Source: Leptolyngbya ohadii IS1
GTDB taxonomy: Bacteria; Cyanobacteriota; Cyanobacteriia; Elainellales; Elainellaceae
Assembly (NCBI RefSeq): GCF_002215035.1
Contig: NZ_NKFP01000006.1
Span: 2,695,080-2,759,079, forward strand
DNA length: 64,000 nt
Direction: 5' to 3'
Shown here in pieces: positions 8,244-17,135 of the stretch. A model generated the notes under the pieces. The model saw only the letters and a list, made by a program, of their open reading frames with translations. It was not told the origin of the DNA and made no database searches. The translations under genes and the position numbers were made by a program. Position 1 is the stretch's first letter. Every line of letters starts with the position of its first letter.

Positions 8244-9353
8244 TTAGCGCAGGAATTGCTTAAGCTTGCGAAAGGTCTGTTTGAGCAGCTGTGGTCGAAT
8301 CTTGCTCTGAATTGCCCGATGAATTGGAGAAGATGTTTCTGTGGTGGCAAGATCTCGCCAAAGTTCCAGCAGATGGGGACTCGCCTGGTTAAGCTGCCTG
8401 ACCCGATCCTCCAGCGCTATGGATCGGTCAAACGTTTGGCAGGCGTGGAAGACTCGAAGCTGATTCAGTGCCAGCATCGTCATCACGCATTTTTCACATG
8501 CCGAGCAGTTCATCGCACTAGTGTCTGCGTAACAGATTCGCAGGTGTTGCTGCACGAGTGGATTAGAGGCAATCGACTTAATCCGACCAAACCGAATCTC
8601 ATCGGTCTCGTGATGCAACATTTTGCAGCGGCTGGTTGAATAGAGCGAATCAGTCTCTGGATGAGAACCCCAGGGTTGCAGGCGAAACATGGCGTAGCTG
8701 GGGGGAATAATCAACCGTCCGATTTCGCCGGAAAGCAAAATGCCCAGAGCCGTTAGCGCACTTCCATGCAGGCGTTCCCACGAGATGGAGCGAATTAGGG
8801 GATGTTCGCGTAGATTGGTGGAAATTACAATGGGTGCAGTTTGGGTGTGGGCAGCGATTTGATCGAGCGATCGGCGAAAGGCGCTCATTTTGGCAGGTTG
8901 CTTCAGCGGGATATCGTACCCCCAGGCAAAAACGAGCCGACTGACCTCAGCTTGAAAGCTTTGTAGCGAAAAGAACGAATCCACTCCCCCTGTAAAGCAA
9001 ATGCCCGTCCGATTAGACCGATGGGTTGAGCGATAGGTTTCGGCTGCATCAATCGGGCAGTCCGACGAATAGCCCCACCAGCTGCCATAAATTGGGCTGA
9101 GCTTTTGCATTCCCTGCAACCAATCGGCATCGATCGGCGTATTGATTTTGATGCGATAACCGTGGTTTAGAGCAGGCAATAACAGAACGTTCGCAAATGC
9201 TTCGATCGCAGGTTCAAGAATTGCATCGCTAGATTCAAACCAAATGGGACGGTCTTGAACGATCAAACTCACTCTGGATAAAGTTGATAATCGCTCAACC
9301 TGAACATCTTGAAGCTCTATGCAAGTAGATTTCTGAACAACAGCTTGAGCCAT
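8244..9353 (-). CDS. QueC-like PP-loop ATP pyrophosphatase with four-cysteine zinc pattern
   Basis: A 369-residue protein from the ATG at 9353 (an in-frame TTG exists at 9368). At about residues 120-126 it has FTGGVDS, a PP-loop (family consensus SGGxDS, first Ser replaced by Thr). At residues 274-289 it has C-x8-C-x2-C-x2-C, exactly the spacing of the zinc ligands of QueC, the 7-cyano-7-deazaguanine synthase. It is much longer than QueC (about 225 residues): about 115 residues precede the P-loop. No queuosine or deazaguanine genes are nearby, so a role in preQ0 synthesis is not implied. I regard it as an amide- or nitrile-forming adenylating enzyme of unknown substrate. Confidence 0.75.
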   Translation of the reverse strand: MAQAVVQKSTCIELQDVQVERLSTLSRVSLIVQDRPIWFESSDAILEPAIEAFANVLLLPALNHGYRIKINTPIDADWLQGMQKLSPIYGSWWGYSSDCPIDAAETYRSTHRSNRTGICFTGGVDSFFSLQSFQAEVSRLVFAWGYDIPLKQPAKMSAFRRSLDQIAAHTQTAPIVISTNLREHPLIRSISWERLHGSALTALGILLSGEIGRLIIPPSYAMFRLQPWGSHPETDSLYSTSRCKMLHHETDEIRFGRIKSIASNPLVQQHLRICYADTSAMNCSACEKCVMTMLALNQLRVFHACQTFDRSIALEDRVRQLNQASPHLLELWRDLATTETSSPIHRAIQSKIRPQLLKQTFRKLKQFLR

Positions 9354-9464
9354 ATTTTCACTACACAATTAGTCAGCAGTAAAAACCCGCGCAATCGCTA
9401 CACAGGGCTCAGAAACCCTTCAATAGGCTAAGCCTTGCTGCAATGCGAGAGTAATGTTTTATTG

Positions 9465-9479
9465 ACAAGACTGTCTTGT
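9465..9479. promoter_or_regulatory. 15-bp near-perfect palindrome, possible operator
   Basis: ACAAGACTGTCTTGT is a palindrome except for its central base. It lies about 110 bp upstream of the start of the QueC-like gene, where an operator could sit. No second copy was seen. Function is inference only. Confidence 0.35.
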
Positions 9480-9833
9480 AAGTGATTCTACGCAGCTCAA
9501 ATGCTACCTCCGGCAGAATATAATCTCTTTACAGAAGATTCATGTAAAAGCTTTTGATGTTCTCAATGCCTGTCAAGAAATGGGTTCAAAAACTGGGTTC
9601 AAACGAACCGCGGTATTTCTGAATACTGAGTCATCAATCTCGAAACGCAAATCATTCTAGTTCTGGAACTTATTCAGACGACTTGCGCTGAAGTTTGAAA
9701 CTTCGCCGAAGGAGAGTGTACGATCGCCCCAGTTTCTCCTACTTCACTTGAAAGCAAAACAGGTTCTTGAGGAGAAGTAGCTGTGACGATCGCCCTATAT
9801 TTTGTAAAGGGAAGTGGTCTTTAAGAGGTCGAG
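9480..9833. other. Spacer of about 350 bp with a second palindrome
   Basis: No gene is recognisable. GAAGTTTGAAACTTC at 9690-9704 is another 15-bp near-perfect palindrome, and CTACTTC/GAAGTAG (about 9739-9780) could form a longer hairpin just beyond the 3' end of the PTPA-CTERM gene, perhaps its terminator region. Confidence 0.4.
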
Positions 9834-10348
9834 CTAGGCTACCTCACGCTTTCGCTTTTTTAGAAAAGCAACACCCATGCCAACAAGACCAGGTAGAAGG
9901 GTAGGTGTGGGAATTGGCTGCACTCCATAAGTAATAATTCCCCTAGAATCTGTCTCTGGATTGAAAGGAGCACTGGGATTTACAACTGCTTCAAAGATCG
10001 GAATGCGAAGCATAGGATTATATCCCGTAAAGAATCCGCTGATTGAACCTGGAATTACAATATCTGGACTAATCGGAGATTCAGCAACAACAAAGTCTAA
10101 ACCCAGAAGTACGCCATCCTTGAAATACAGTCTTGGAAAGCCGACTGGACTGACATCATAAGCACCATCACTGAATTGAGTGTAGGTAGTGCCCAGGAAG
10201 TTGAAAACAACTTGGAGCGAACCGTTAAAAGGATTGACGTATGGAACCCGTGTTTTAGTTGGAAAACCGATGTCAATTTCGTCAGTGAGTTGACGGCTAG
10301 GGTCAGTTAGAGCTGCATCATCATAGGTAAAGCTTCCAAGAAAATGCT
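9834..10348 (-). pseudogene. PTPA-CTERM surface protein, C-terminal fragment, disrupted by IS
   Basis: C-terminal part of an exported protein ending in PTPTLLPGLVGMGVAFLKKRKR, a PTPA-CTERM sorting signal: a P-T-P motif, a hydrophobic helix and a basic tail. Proteins of this class are handed to an exosortase-type system and placed in the cell envelope. The reading frame continues exactly into the fragment at 11509-11661 when the IS and one 8-bp target copy are removed, giving an intact protein of about 219 residues with V-L-K-G-E-H-F-L-G-S-F-T-Y-D-D across the join. The fragment now lacks a start and a signal peptide. The mature domain is not recognised. Confidence 0.88.
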
Positions 10349-11508
10349 GGGAGCATCCCACTTATGCAAAAACAGAGAAGGGAGCGACAATAGAGGGGTT
10401 GGGCAAGAGGTAAGGTTGATGACTCCAGAAGAGCAGGAACGGATCAGAGCTTGCAGTCAAGAGATCGCAGAAATTCTGTATCGCAATAGCGACAAAGCGA
10501 GCCTGAAGACGCTAGAGGGGATTGAGCAAACGGTTCGCCAACAGATGCTCGAACACGTTAGTCCGGAAGTTGCCCTTTTTTTGTCAACGGTGCAGTCCGA
10601 CCCGGCAAAGGACGAAGCCGACCGCTAAAGAGTCTGGTGGGTAAGTTGTGCTTGCAAAAGCATCAAGCCGAACGGTTGGGAGTCAAGCCCCGGAGTCGGA
10701 TAAGTGGAGGCTTAGAGAAGGCTTGCTTACGGCTGAGTGCGAATGAGTCATTTCAGAATGCGGAAGCAGACATTGCTGCATTGACGGGGATAGCGGTGGG
10801 GCACTCGACCCAACAACGCTTGGTAGGACGGCAGGCATGGGAGTTGCCGGAGGCGAAACAAGGCGTCAGTGAGATCAGCATTGACGGCGGGAAAGTGCGC
10901 TTGCGTGACCTCCAAGACAGCGACAGCCGATGGCGGGACTATAAAGCAGTGCGGTTGCAGGGAACATACTATGCTGCCTTTTATCAGGACAATGAGAGCT
11001 TGGTCGATTACCTCAATGCTCAACGGTTGCTTAAGCCTGTAGTGTGTTTAGGCGATGGGCATGAGGGGGTGTGGAATCTGTTTGGTCAAATCGCCTCTGC
11101 CGATGAGCGGCGAGAGATTCTCGACTGGTATCACCTCAAAGAGAATCTCTACAAAGTGGGCGGGTCGCTCAAACGCCTGAAAAAAGCTGAGTCCTTGCTG
11201 TGGCAGGGGCAGGTGGAACAGGCGAAGGCACTGTTTGCCGATTGTCAAAGGAAACAGGCGCGCAATTTTGAAGCCTATCTAGACAAACATCGTTCCCGGA
11301 TTGTCCATTATGCCGACACCCAGACCCAACAACTCTGCTCGATTGGTTCAGGGGCAGTGGAATCGGCGGTCAAACAGATTGGGCGACGTTTACAAATATC
11401 GGGGGCGCATTGGAACAGGGTGTCGGTCAATCCGATGTTGAACCTACGCTGTGCTTACCTCAATGGGCTGCTTGCTAGTTGATATTTCTGCATAAGTGGG
11501 ATGCTCCC
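10349..11508 (+). mobile_element. Insertion sequence, ISKra4 family (ISMich2-like), 1160 bp
   Basis: The element has 24-bp terminal inverted repeats starting GGGAGCATCCCACTTATGCA with one mismatch (10349-10372 and 11485-11508). It is flanked by a perfect 8-bp target duplication AAAATGCT (10341-10348 and 11509-11516). GGG ends, an 8-bp duplication, a size near 1.2 kb and two overlapping reading frames fit the ISMich2 group of the ISKra4 family. The element looks complete and recent: both ends, the duplication and the transposase frames are intact. It lies inside a PTPA-CTERM gene in the opposite orientation. Confidence 0.9.
10419..11482 (+). CDS. Transposase, two frames joined by probable -1 frameshift
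   Basis: The first frame starts at ATG 10419 (MTPEEQERIRACSQEI) and stops at 10628. The second is open from before 10577 to the stop at 11482 and lacks a convincing start of its own. The frames overlap at a run of seven T (10576-10582), read T-TTT-TTG in the first frame, a proper slippery heptamer; a -1 slip gives a protein of about 354 residues. DDE-type acidic residues can be placed at SIDGGKV, LGDGHEG and GSGAVESAVKQIGRR. Alternatives are transcriptional slippage on the T run or use of the GTG at 10637. The stop lies beside the right inverted repeat. Confidence 0.85.
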
Positions 11509-11661
11509 AAAATGCTCGCCTTTTAACACTCCCTCCGTGATGTCTACCCGAAAGTTAGTCGTAATCGTAAGGGCTTGAGCGGAACTCGCTGCAATTCCTA
11601 AACCTACGGTAGTGCAGATTGTTCCGGCGATCGCCATTGATAATGCTTGAATTCTAACCAT
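11509..11661 (-). pseudogene. PTPA-CTERM surface protein, N-terminal fragment with signal peptide
   Basis: The start ATG at 11661 is preceded by GGAG. The first 30 residues form a classical signal peptide (MVRIQALSMAIAGTICTTVG, then A-S-S-A-Q-A before the mature start LTITTNF). The frame then meets the IS after G-E-H-F and would run into the element for 18 more codons before stopping. The product would be a short secreted peptide without its sorting signal, so the gene is inactive unless the IS is lost precisely. Confidence 0.88.
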
Positions 11662-12141
11662 GAGAAATCTCCGTCTTGTGTGAATGAATGACGGTAGATG
11701 CAGGTTGATTATGATGAAATTGATTTGAGCAATGAACTTTTGCGAAAGCGAATTAAACCTACAGCCGGAAAAGCAGGAGTTCCTGAATTTTCAGCATGAG
11801 TGAGTTTCAGAAAGCAATAGAAATTCTGAGGTCGAAACTGCGATCGAAAGCCTTCAGAAAGAAACAGAGTTGACCTGCTCTCCTGACAACGAATTAATTA
11901 AGCGAACCGATCAAGCGAAGCAATGAAGCAAATACTGAAGCCATGCTGGCAATTAATCTGCCGCTCAGGGCAATGATTATAGTGACGCTACCGCTGCGAT
12001 CGTGACGTCGAACTTTTGTTTACCCTATTGCTCGAAATTATAATTAGATTTACGGTTTGGCGTCAAACAAATTCTTTGCCCTTGAAAGTGGGCATTTCTG
12101 TCTAAATAGAAAGCTTTTCCTTCGACTTTCTTGACCTTTGG
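11662..12141. other. Spacer of about 480 bp, no gene seen
   Basis: Upstream region of the disrupted PTPA-CTERM gene and downstream region of the copper ATPase. It is AT-rich. I see no coding frame above about 25 codons with a ribosome site and no clear terminator. Confidence 0.4.
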
Positions 12142-14616
12142 CTAGTGAAATCGCCGTCTCAGCAGTAGCGAATTTGTCACTACACTTACGGAACTAAACG
12201 CCATAAATGCCCCCGCCGTTGCCGGGCTGAGCGCAACTCCTAGGGTAGGCAGCAGTAGCCCAGCAGCGATCGGGATGCCCAGCAGGTTGTAGACAAACGC
12301 CCAGAAGAGATTTTGCTGAATCTTACTAAAGGTGGCGCGGCTGAGCCGAATCGACTCCACCACATCACTCAGGCGATCGCGCATCAGCACAATTCCGGCG
12401 GACTCCATTGCCACATCGGTTCCAGAGTAGAGGGCAATGCCTACATCTGCCTGAGCCAGGGCAGGCGCGTCGTTAATGCCGTCTCCCACCATGCCGACCG
12501 TTCCCTGCTGCTGAAGCTGGGCGATCGTTTTTGCTTTCTCGTCTGGACGCACGTTTGCCAGGACATCCTGTGCCGATAATCCCAGCAGGGTTGCCGCTGC
12601 CTGTGCCGCCGCTGGCTGATCCCCCGTCAGGAGCATGACGCGCAGTCCCATTTGCTGGAGGCGATCGACGGTTTCCTGGGCATCGGGTCGCAGGGTATCC
12701 TGTGCGGCAATCAGTCCGACTAACTCACTGTTGACCGCCACGTAAACCAGGGATTTGCCTGCTGCTGCCAGCGTTTCTGCCTGAGTTCGGGCAGCTTCGG
12801 AAATGGAAACCCCCGCCCGATCGAGCCACTGGGCATTGCCGACAATAATTCGCTTTTGATCGAGCTTGTCTTGATCGAGCTTGTCCTGATTGAGCCTATC
12901 CTGATTAATCGTTGCCGCGACGCCTAAACCCGCTTCGGTTTGAAACTGATCCGCTTCCAGTAAAGGGAGTTCCTGCTGTTGGGCAGACTGCCGAATCGCG
13001 ACTGCCAGGGGGTGCTGTGTCCCGCTTTCCACCGTCGCCGCAAGCTGAAGCAGATCGTTTGCAGAAATTTTATCGGTCAGGGGCAGGCAATCTGTAACAG
13101 CAGGTTGTCCGATCGTCAAAGTTCCCGTCTTGTCAAATACGATCGTCTTGAGCTGATGCACCTTTTCCAGCACATCGCCACCCCGAATCAGCAAACCTCG
13201 CTCGGCACCAATGCCCGAACCGACGAGAATGGCAGTTGGCGTCGCTAATCCCAGCGCACAGGGGCAGGCAATCACCAGCACTGCGATCGCAAGCTTTAAG
13301 CTAAGCAGCAGGGGAGAGGTTGGAAGTTCACCCATATCCGCCATGCCGCCGCCCATCGCACCGTGATGCATCAGGGAATGGGAAGCCCCGATCGCATGAT
13401 GTCCTAGCTGCTGAATTTTTTCTGCCCAGACTCGGCTACCGATGAAATACCAGAAGCTAAATGTGAGCGTGGCGATCGTCATCACGCCGTAGGTAAAATA
13501 GCCCGCCACCGTATCGGCAAGGCTCTGAATTGGGGCTTTGCGGGTTTGCGCCGTTTCCACCAGATTGATGATTTGCGCCAGCGTTGTATCCTTGCCCGTG
13601 CGGGTTGCCCGAATCACTATCACGCCAGAGAGGTTCAGCGTCCCAGCTGCTACATAGTCCCCCGCCTGCTTCAGCACCGGAACCGCCTCTCCGGTCAGCA
13701 TCGATTCGTTGATGGTAGTTTGTCCGGCAATTACTTCGCCATCCACGGGAATTTTTTCACCGGGGAGAACTTGCAGCCACTCGCCCACCTTCACCTGACT
13801 GGCAGGAATTTCCGCAGAGGTAGCAGGCGTTAGCGTTGCCGCCTGGGTCGAACCGTTCGCCGAATTATTGGCTGGAATTAAGCGAGCGATCGTCGGCTGG
13901 AGGTCAAACAAAGACTGAAGCGCTGCCGTTGCCCGACTTCTTGCCCCCTGCTCCAGCGATCGGCCCAGCAGAATAAAGCCCACCAGCATCACGGGTTCAT
14001 CGAAGAAGCATTCCCAGCCCAGTTGGGGAAACAGCAGGGCAATCAGGCTTGCCGTATAAGCCGTCACTGTTCCCAAACCGACCAGGGTGTTCATGTTGGG
14101 GGCATTTCGCCGCAGACCGCGCCACCCGTCCACCAGGATCGATCGCCCCGGAAATAGCAGTGCCAGGGTTGCCAGCCCCCAGTGAAACCAGATATTGCTG
14201 AGTCCCGGAATCGTCACCCAGCCAAACTGATGCAAATGCCCGATCGCCGAGAGAACGACCAGCGAGATTGCCACGATCGCCCGACGGGTCTGCTGTCGCG
14301 TTTCCTGCTGCTGACGTTCCGCCGGAGTTAGCCCATCGGGAGAGAGCCGATCGCTCTGCCGCGACTGACTGGGAAAGCCCGCCTGGGTAAGTTTGTCCGC
14401 CAGGGCTACAGAATCCACCCCCGGATCGCACTCCACCACCGCCACCTCTGTCACCAGGTTGACGATCGCGTTTTTCACGCCCGCCTCGGATTTTAAGGTA
14501 TTTTCGACGGTTCGCACACAGCCCGCACATTTCATGCCGCTCACATCGAGCGTATAGGTTTCGATGACGGATTCAGCGGCGGGAGGGGCAATCGGTTTTT
14601 CGGGAATAAGCTGCAT
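12142..14616 (-). CDS. Copper-translocating P1B-type ATPase (CtaA/PacS type)
   Basis: Heavy-metal pump of about 824 residues from the ATG at 14616 (another ATG at 14658 would add 14 unconserved residues). Order of parts: HMA metal-binding domain with GMKCAGC (C30, C33), membrane helices, actuator loop with TGEAVPV, an unusual His/Met-rich lumenal stretch (GHHAIGASHSLMHHGAMGGG), the intramembrane CPC metal site (CPCALGLATPT), the phosphorylation motif DKTGTLT, the HP motif (GTQHPLA), and GDGINDAPALAQADVG. CPC with CxxC indicates Cu(I). Cyanobacteria use CtaA at the cytoplasmic membrane and PacS at the thylakoid for plastocyanin copper; which one this is cannot be decided here. No copper chaperone or regulator gene is adjacent. 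Confidence 0.93.
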   Translation of the reverse strand: MQLIPEKPIAPPAAESVIETYTLDVSGMKCAGCVRTVENTLKSEAGVKNAIVNLVTEVAVVECDPGVDSVALADKLTQAGFPSQSRQSDRLSPDGLTPAERQQQETRQQTRRAIVAISLVVLSAIGHLHQFGWVTIPGLSNIWFHWGLATLALLFPGRSILVDGWRGLRRNAPNMNTLVGLGTVTAYTASLIALLFPQLGWECFFDEPVMLVGFILLGRSLEQGARSRATAALQSLFDLQPTIARLIPANNSANGSTQAATLTPATSAEIPASQVKVGEWLQVLPGEKIPVDGEVIAGQTTINESMLTGEAVPVLKQAGDYVAAGTLNLSGVIVIRATRTGKDTTLAQIINLVETAQTRKAPIQSLADTVAGYFTYGVMTIATLTFSFWYFIGSRVWAEKIQQLGHHAIGASHSLMHHGAMGGGMADMGELPTSPLLLSLKLAIAVLVIACPCALGLATPTAILVGSGIGAERGLLIRGGDVLEKVHQLKTIVFDKTGTLTIGQPAVTDCLPLTDKISANDLLQLAATVESGTQHPLAVAIRQSAQQQELPLLEADQFQTEAGLGVAATINQDRLNQDKLDQDKLDQKRIIVGNAQWLDRAGVSISEAARTQAETLAAAGKSLVYVAVNSELVGLIAAQDTLRPDAQETVDRLQQMGLRVMLLTGDQPAAAQAAATLLGLSAQDVLANVRPDEKAKTIAQLQQQGTVGMVGDGINDAPALAQADVGIALYSGTDVAMESAGIVLMRDRLSDVVESIRLSRATFSKIQQNLFWAFVYNLLGIPIAAGLLLPTLGVALSPATAGAFMAFSSVSVVTNSLLLRRRFH
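12850..12906. repeat. Short in-frame repeat inside the copper ATPase nucleotide-binding domain
   Basis: Related 15-bp units (ATCGAGCTTGTCTTG type) in tandem encode DQDKLDQDKLDQK-like sequence between the HP motif and GNAQWLDRAG. It lengthens a surface loop of the nucleotide-binding domain. Confidence 0.6.
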
Positions 14617-14801
14617 AGGCGGAGCCAGGAAACGAACAGGAAGCACTCTGCAATCCATACCTGAAGCAAAACTTCCTTATCCAGCCTAGCGAACCGCTCC
14701 CCAATTGGATACAGAAGATAGGTTGATTTTAGGTTTTGTAGAATTCGTAGGGAAATCTCAAATCCCAACCCCAAATCCCAACCCCAAATCTCGAACTCTA
14801 A

Positions 14802-15248
14802 TCAAACCCAGAACCGATCGCCCGAAATAATCCAGTACACCAGACGCATTCCGTAATAAAGCAAAAATCCGCCGCCAAGACCAAGCTGCCAGCGACGATC
14901 GCGAATCCATCTACCGTAAAACGTCCGGACGCGCCGCCCAGTCCCCAGTTCGGTTAACCAATGCAGCACAGCCAGCAGCAGCACCCCAACCAGCAGTACC
15001 CCAAAAGCGTGATAGTCAATCGCCTCCACAAAATTGCCCCTCGCAGCCGCCATTAACGATCGCGTCATGCCGCAGAAGGGACAGGGAATTCCTGTGAGCG
15101 ATCGCAGAGGACAGACCAGCCAGGAAATCCGATAGCCGTGGTTATAAAAAACGGCACCCAGGAAAGGAGCCGTCACCCCAGCAAGACCAATCAAACGCGA
15201 TCGGGCTTCGGTTTTGGAAAGCGGTGTGGAGGAGAAAGAAAACAGCAT
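14802..15248 (-). CDS. DUF2752 family membrane protein
   Basis: 148 residues from the ATG at 15248. It carries the DUF2752 signature CPLRSLTGIPCPFCGMTRS followed by A-A-A-R-G-N and A-I-D-Y-H-A-F-G, and has about three membrane helices. Function is unknown; the conserved cysteines suggest a redox or metal role, but this is conjecture. The next gene upstream on the same strand (15310-16014) is another membrane protein 60 bp away, so they may form a two-gene unit. Confidence 0.85.
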   Translation of the reverse strand: MLFSFSSTPLSKTEARSRLIGLAGVTAPFLGAVFYNHGYRISWLVCPLRSLTGIPCPFCGMTRSLMAAARGNFVEAIDYHAFGVLLVGVLLLAVLHWLTELGTGRRVRTFYGRWIRDRRWQLGLGGGFLLYYGMRLVYWIISGDRFWV

Positions 15249-15309
15249 GGGCAAAATTGCGAGGGCAGAATCACGTTAGCCATACAAAAGCGAACGCCAG
15301 CCGCGCAGT

Positions 15310-16014
15310 CTAGATTGCCATCTCGCTAGAAGCATTCAGCCCGACGATATCCCGGTAGGCAGCAACGATCGCGCAAGAGGTTAGCGGAATCGTGACTAGC
15401 AAGCCCAGTCCGCAGAGCAGCGCCCCAACAAAATTAACGAGCGCCAGCAGCAGCAAAAAGCCAAAAAAGGAAAACCACCGCTTTGAAATTACCTTACGGC
15501 TCGTCTCCATCGCTTCCCAGAAGCCCAGCTTGCGATCGACCATAAACGGTACGGTGAAACTGTAGGCGATCGCCAGATAAATTCCCGGCAGGATCAGCAA
15601 AATGAGTCCCAGAACTACCAGCAAACCCACAACCAGACTGGCGAGGAAAAACTGGAGAAATTTGCCGTTCTGAAACCCCTTAAAGAAATCGCTGAACGTG
15701 GTTGCCTGCCGCTTCAGAATTTTGAAAGCGACGAAAATAATCCCTGCATTCAGGGGTCCAGAAATCACCCCGTTAATGAGGCTGCCGACACTGCTCCATG
15801 TCCTGGCGAAATTGCTCACTTCCTCTGGATCGGAAGTAAAGTTAGCAGGTCCGCCGAGAATCAGGCTGATTACAGCACAGAGCAGAAAAAAGCTAATAAA
15901 GCCGCCTGTATTCTGCTTAAAAATTTCCCAGCCCTGATTGAGATATTCGATTGGCGTAACCCGATAGCCTTCCCGAATCACGCTATTGATATCTTTAGGT
16001 GAATCATCAAACAT
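15310..16014 (-). CDS. Predicted multi-pass membrane protein
   Basis: About 234 residues from the ATG at 16014 (MFDDSPKDINSVIREGYRV); a GTG at 16062 would add 16 residues. The N-terminal third is soluble (VTPIEYLNQGWEIFKQNTGG) and is followed by about five to six hydrophobic helices, including LVVGLLVVLGLILLILPGIYL, then an amphipathic segment with VDRKLGFWEAMETSRKVISKRW. This order (W-x-x-F-K-x-N start, L-P-G-I-Y, W-E-A-M-x-x-S) resembles YciC/UPF0259 and related DUF975-like proteins of unknown function. No ribosome site is obvious. Confidence 0.75.
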   Translation of the reverse strand: MFDDSPKDINSVIREGYRVTPIEYLNQGWEIFKQNTGGFISFFLLCAVISLILGGPANFTSDPEEVSNFARTWSSVGSLINGVISGPLNAGIIFVAFKILKRQATTFSDFFKGFQNGKFLQFFLASLVVGLLVVLGLILLILPGIYLAIAYSFTVPFMVDRKLGFWEAMETSRKVISKRWFSFFGFLLLLALVNFVGALLCGLGLLVTIPLTSCAIVAAYRDIVGLNASSEMAI

Positions 16015-16353
16015 AGTATTAAGTGATTTTGCGAATGAGTGAATTGAAACATCTGCGTACACTTCGCCAGATTATACCCATCGCCTCTGTTCCCCTCGCA
16101 GGAAACAACAAATCATTAAATATTTTGTTGAAGTTTAACTGAGTTGCACATCAGCGGTAGCAGAGCGACTCCTCAAAACCGATACTCCTGCGCTTTAAAT
16201 TCTGCGGACACTCGATCGCCCTCAAAAGAAGCTGACCCATTGCAGATCTGTTGCCCTGCCCATCTGTTCGGCACTGCATGTATTTGGCTGTCCATCTATT
16301 TAGTAGAATCAGGGTTTGGCAAACGAAGTTAAGGCTAAGGCGGCATAGAACCT

Positions 16354-17127
16354 ATGGATGTGATCCCGGCGATCGACCTGCTTGAGGGCAAATGTGTGCG
16401 GCTGTATCAGGGAGACTATGCCCAGTCCCAGGTGTTTGACGAAAATCCCGTGGCAGTGGCGCGGCAGTGGGCAGACCAGGGCGCAACCCGGCTGCATTTG
16501 GTGGATCTGGATGGAGCAAAGGCAGGTCATCCGGTGAATCAGCAGGCGATCGAGGCAATTGTGCGGGCGATCGATATTCCGGTTCAGGTGGGCGGCGGTT
16601 TGCGCGATCGAAATAGCGCGGCGGATTTGCTGAATCTGGGCGTGCAGCGGGTGATTCTAGGCACGGTGGCAGTAGAGCAGCCCGATCTGGTAAAGCAGCT
16701 CTGTCAGGAATTCCCCGATCGCATCATCGTTGGGATTGATGCCCGTAATGGAAAGGTTGCGACTCGTGGCTGGCTGGAAACCTCGGAGGTAGAAGCCGTT
16801 ACCCTGGCACAGCAGATGGCAGAGTTTGGCGTCGCGGCAATCATCTACACGGACATTCATCGGGACGGTACGCTTCAGGGCGCGAATCTGGAGGCTCTGC
16901 GCGAACTGGCAAACGCGATCTCGGTTCCCGTCATTGCCTCCGGCGGCGTTAGTTCCGTCAATGACTTAATGCAGCTCCTTCGGCTGGAAGCGATCGGCGT
17001 AACGGGAGCGATCGTCGGACGTGCCCTCTACACGGGAGCCGTTTCTCTGAAGGAAGCCATTCGTGCCGTGGGTCAGGGTCGCTGGCAGGACATCCCGCCG
17101 GACTTTGGTTCTTCGACGATCGCCTAG
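16354..17127 (+). CDS. hisA: Phosphoribosylformimino-5-aminoimidazole carboxamide ribotide isomerase
   Basis: Fourth step of histidine synthesis: an Amadori rearrangement of ProFAR to PRFAR in a (beta/alpha)8 barrel. The 257-residue protein begins [22 protein letters not shown] with the catalytic Asp in the first strand, has [10 protein letters not shown], the second catalytic Asp in [14 protein letters not shown], and the phosphate sites ASGGVSS and [11 protein letters not shown]. It is complete and of normal length. It stands alone on the plus strand and ends 8 bp before the convergent MOA-like gene. hisZ of the same pathway is at 45540. Confidence 0.97.
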   Translation: MDVIPAIDLLEGKCVRLYQGDYAQSQVFDENPVAVARQWADQGATRLHLVDLDGAKAGHPVNQQAIEAIVRAIDIPVQVGGGLRDRNSAADLLNLGVQRVILGTVAVEQPDLVKQLCQEFPDRIIVGIDARNGKVATRGWLETSEVEAVTLAQQMAEFGVAAIIYTDIHRDGTLQGANLEALRELANAISVPVIASGGVSSVNDLMQLLRLEAIGVTGAIVGRALYTGAVSLKEAIRAVGQGRWQDIPPDFGSSTIA

Positions 17128-17135
17128 ACCCGGAA

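Noticed and set aside
10637-11482. Transposase starting at GTG 10637 as a separate protein
   Set aside because: The frame is open upstream through the T7 run to the first frame, and there is no ribosome site before 10637; a fused product is more likely.
14541-14774. Small frame upstream of the copper ATPase
   Set aside because: It overlaps the ATPase start in another frame and shows no domain.
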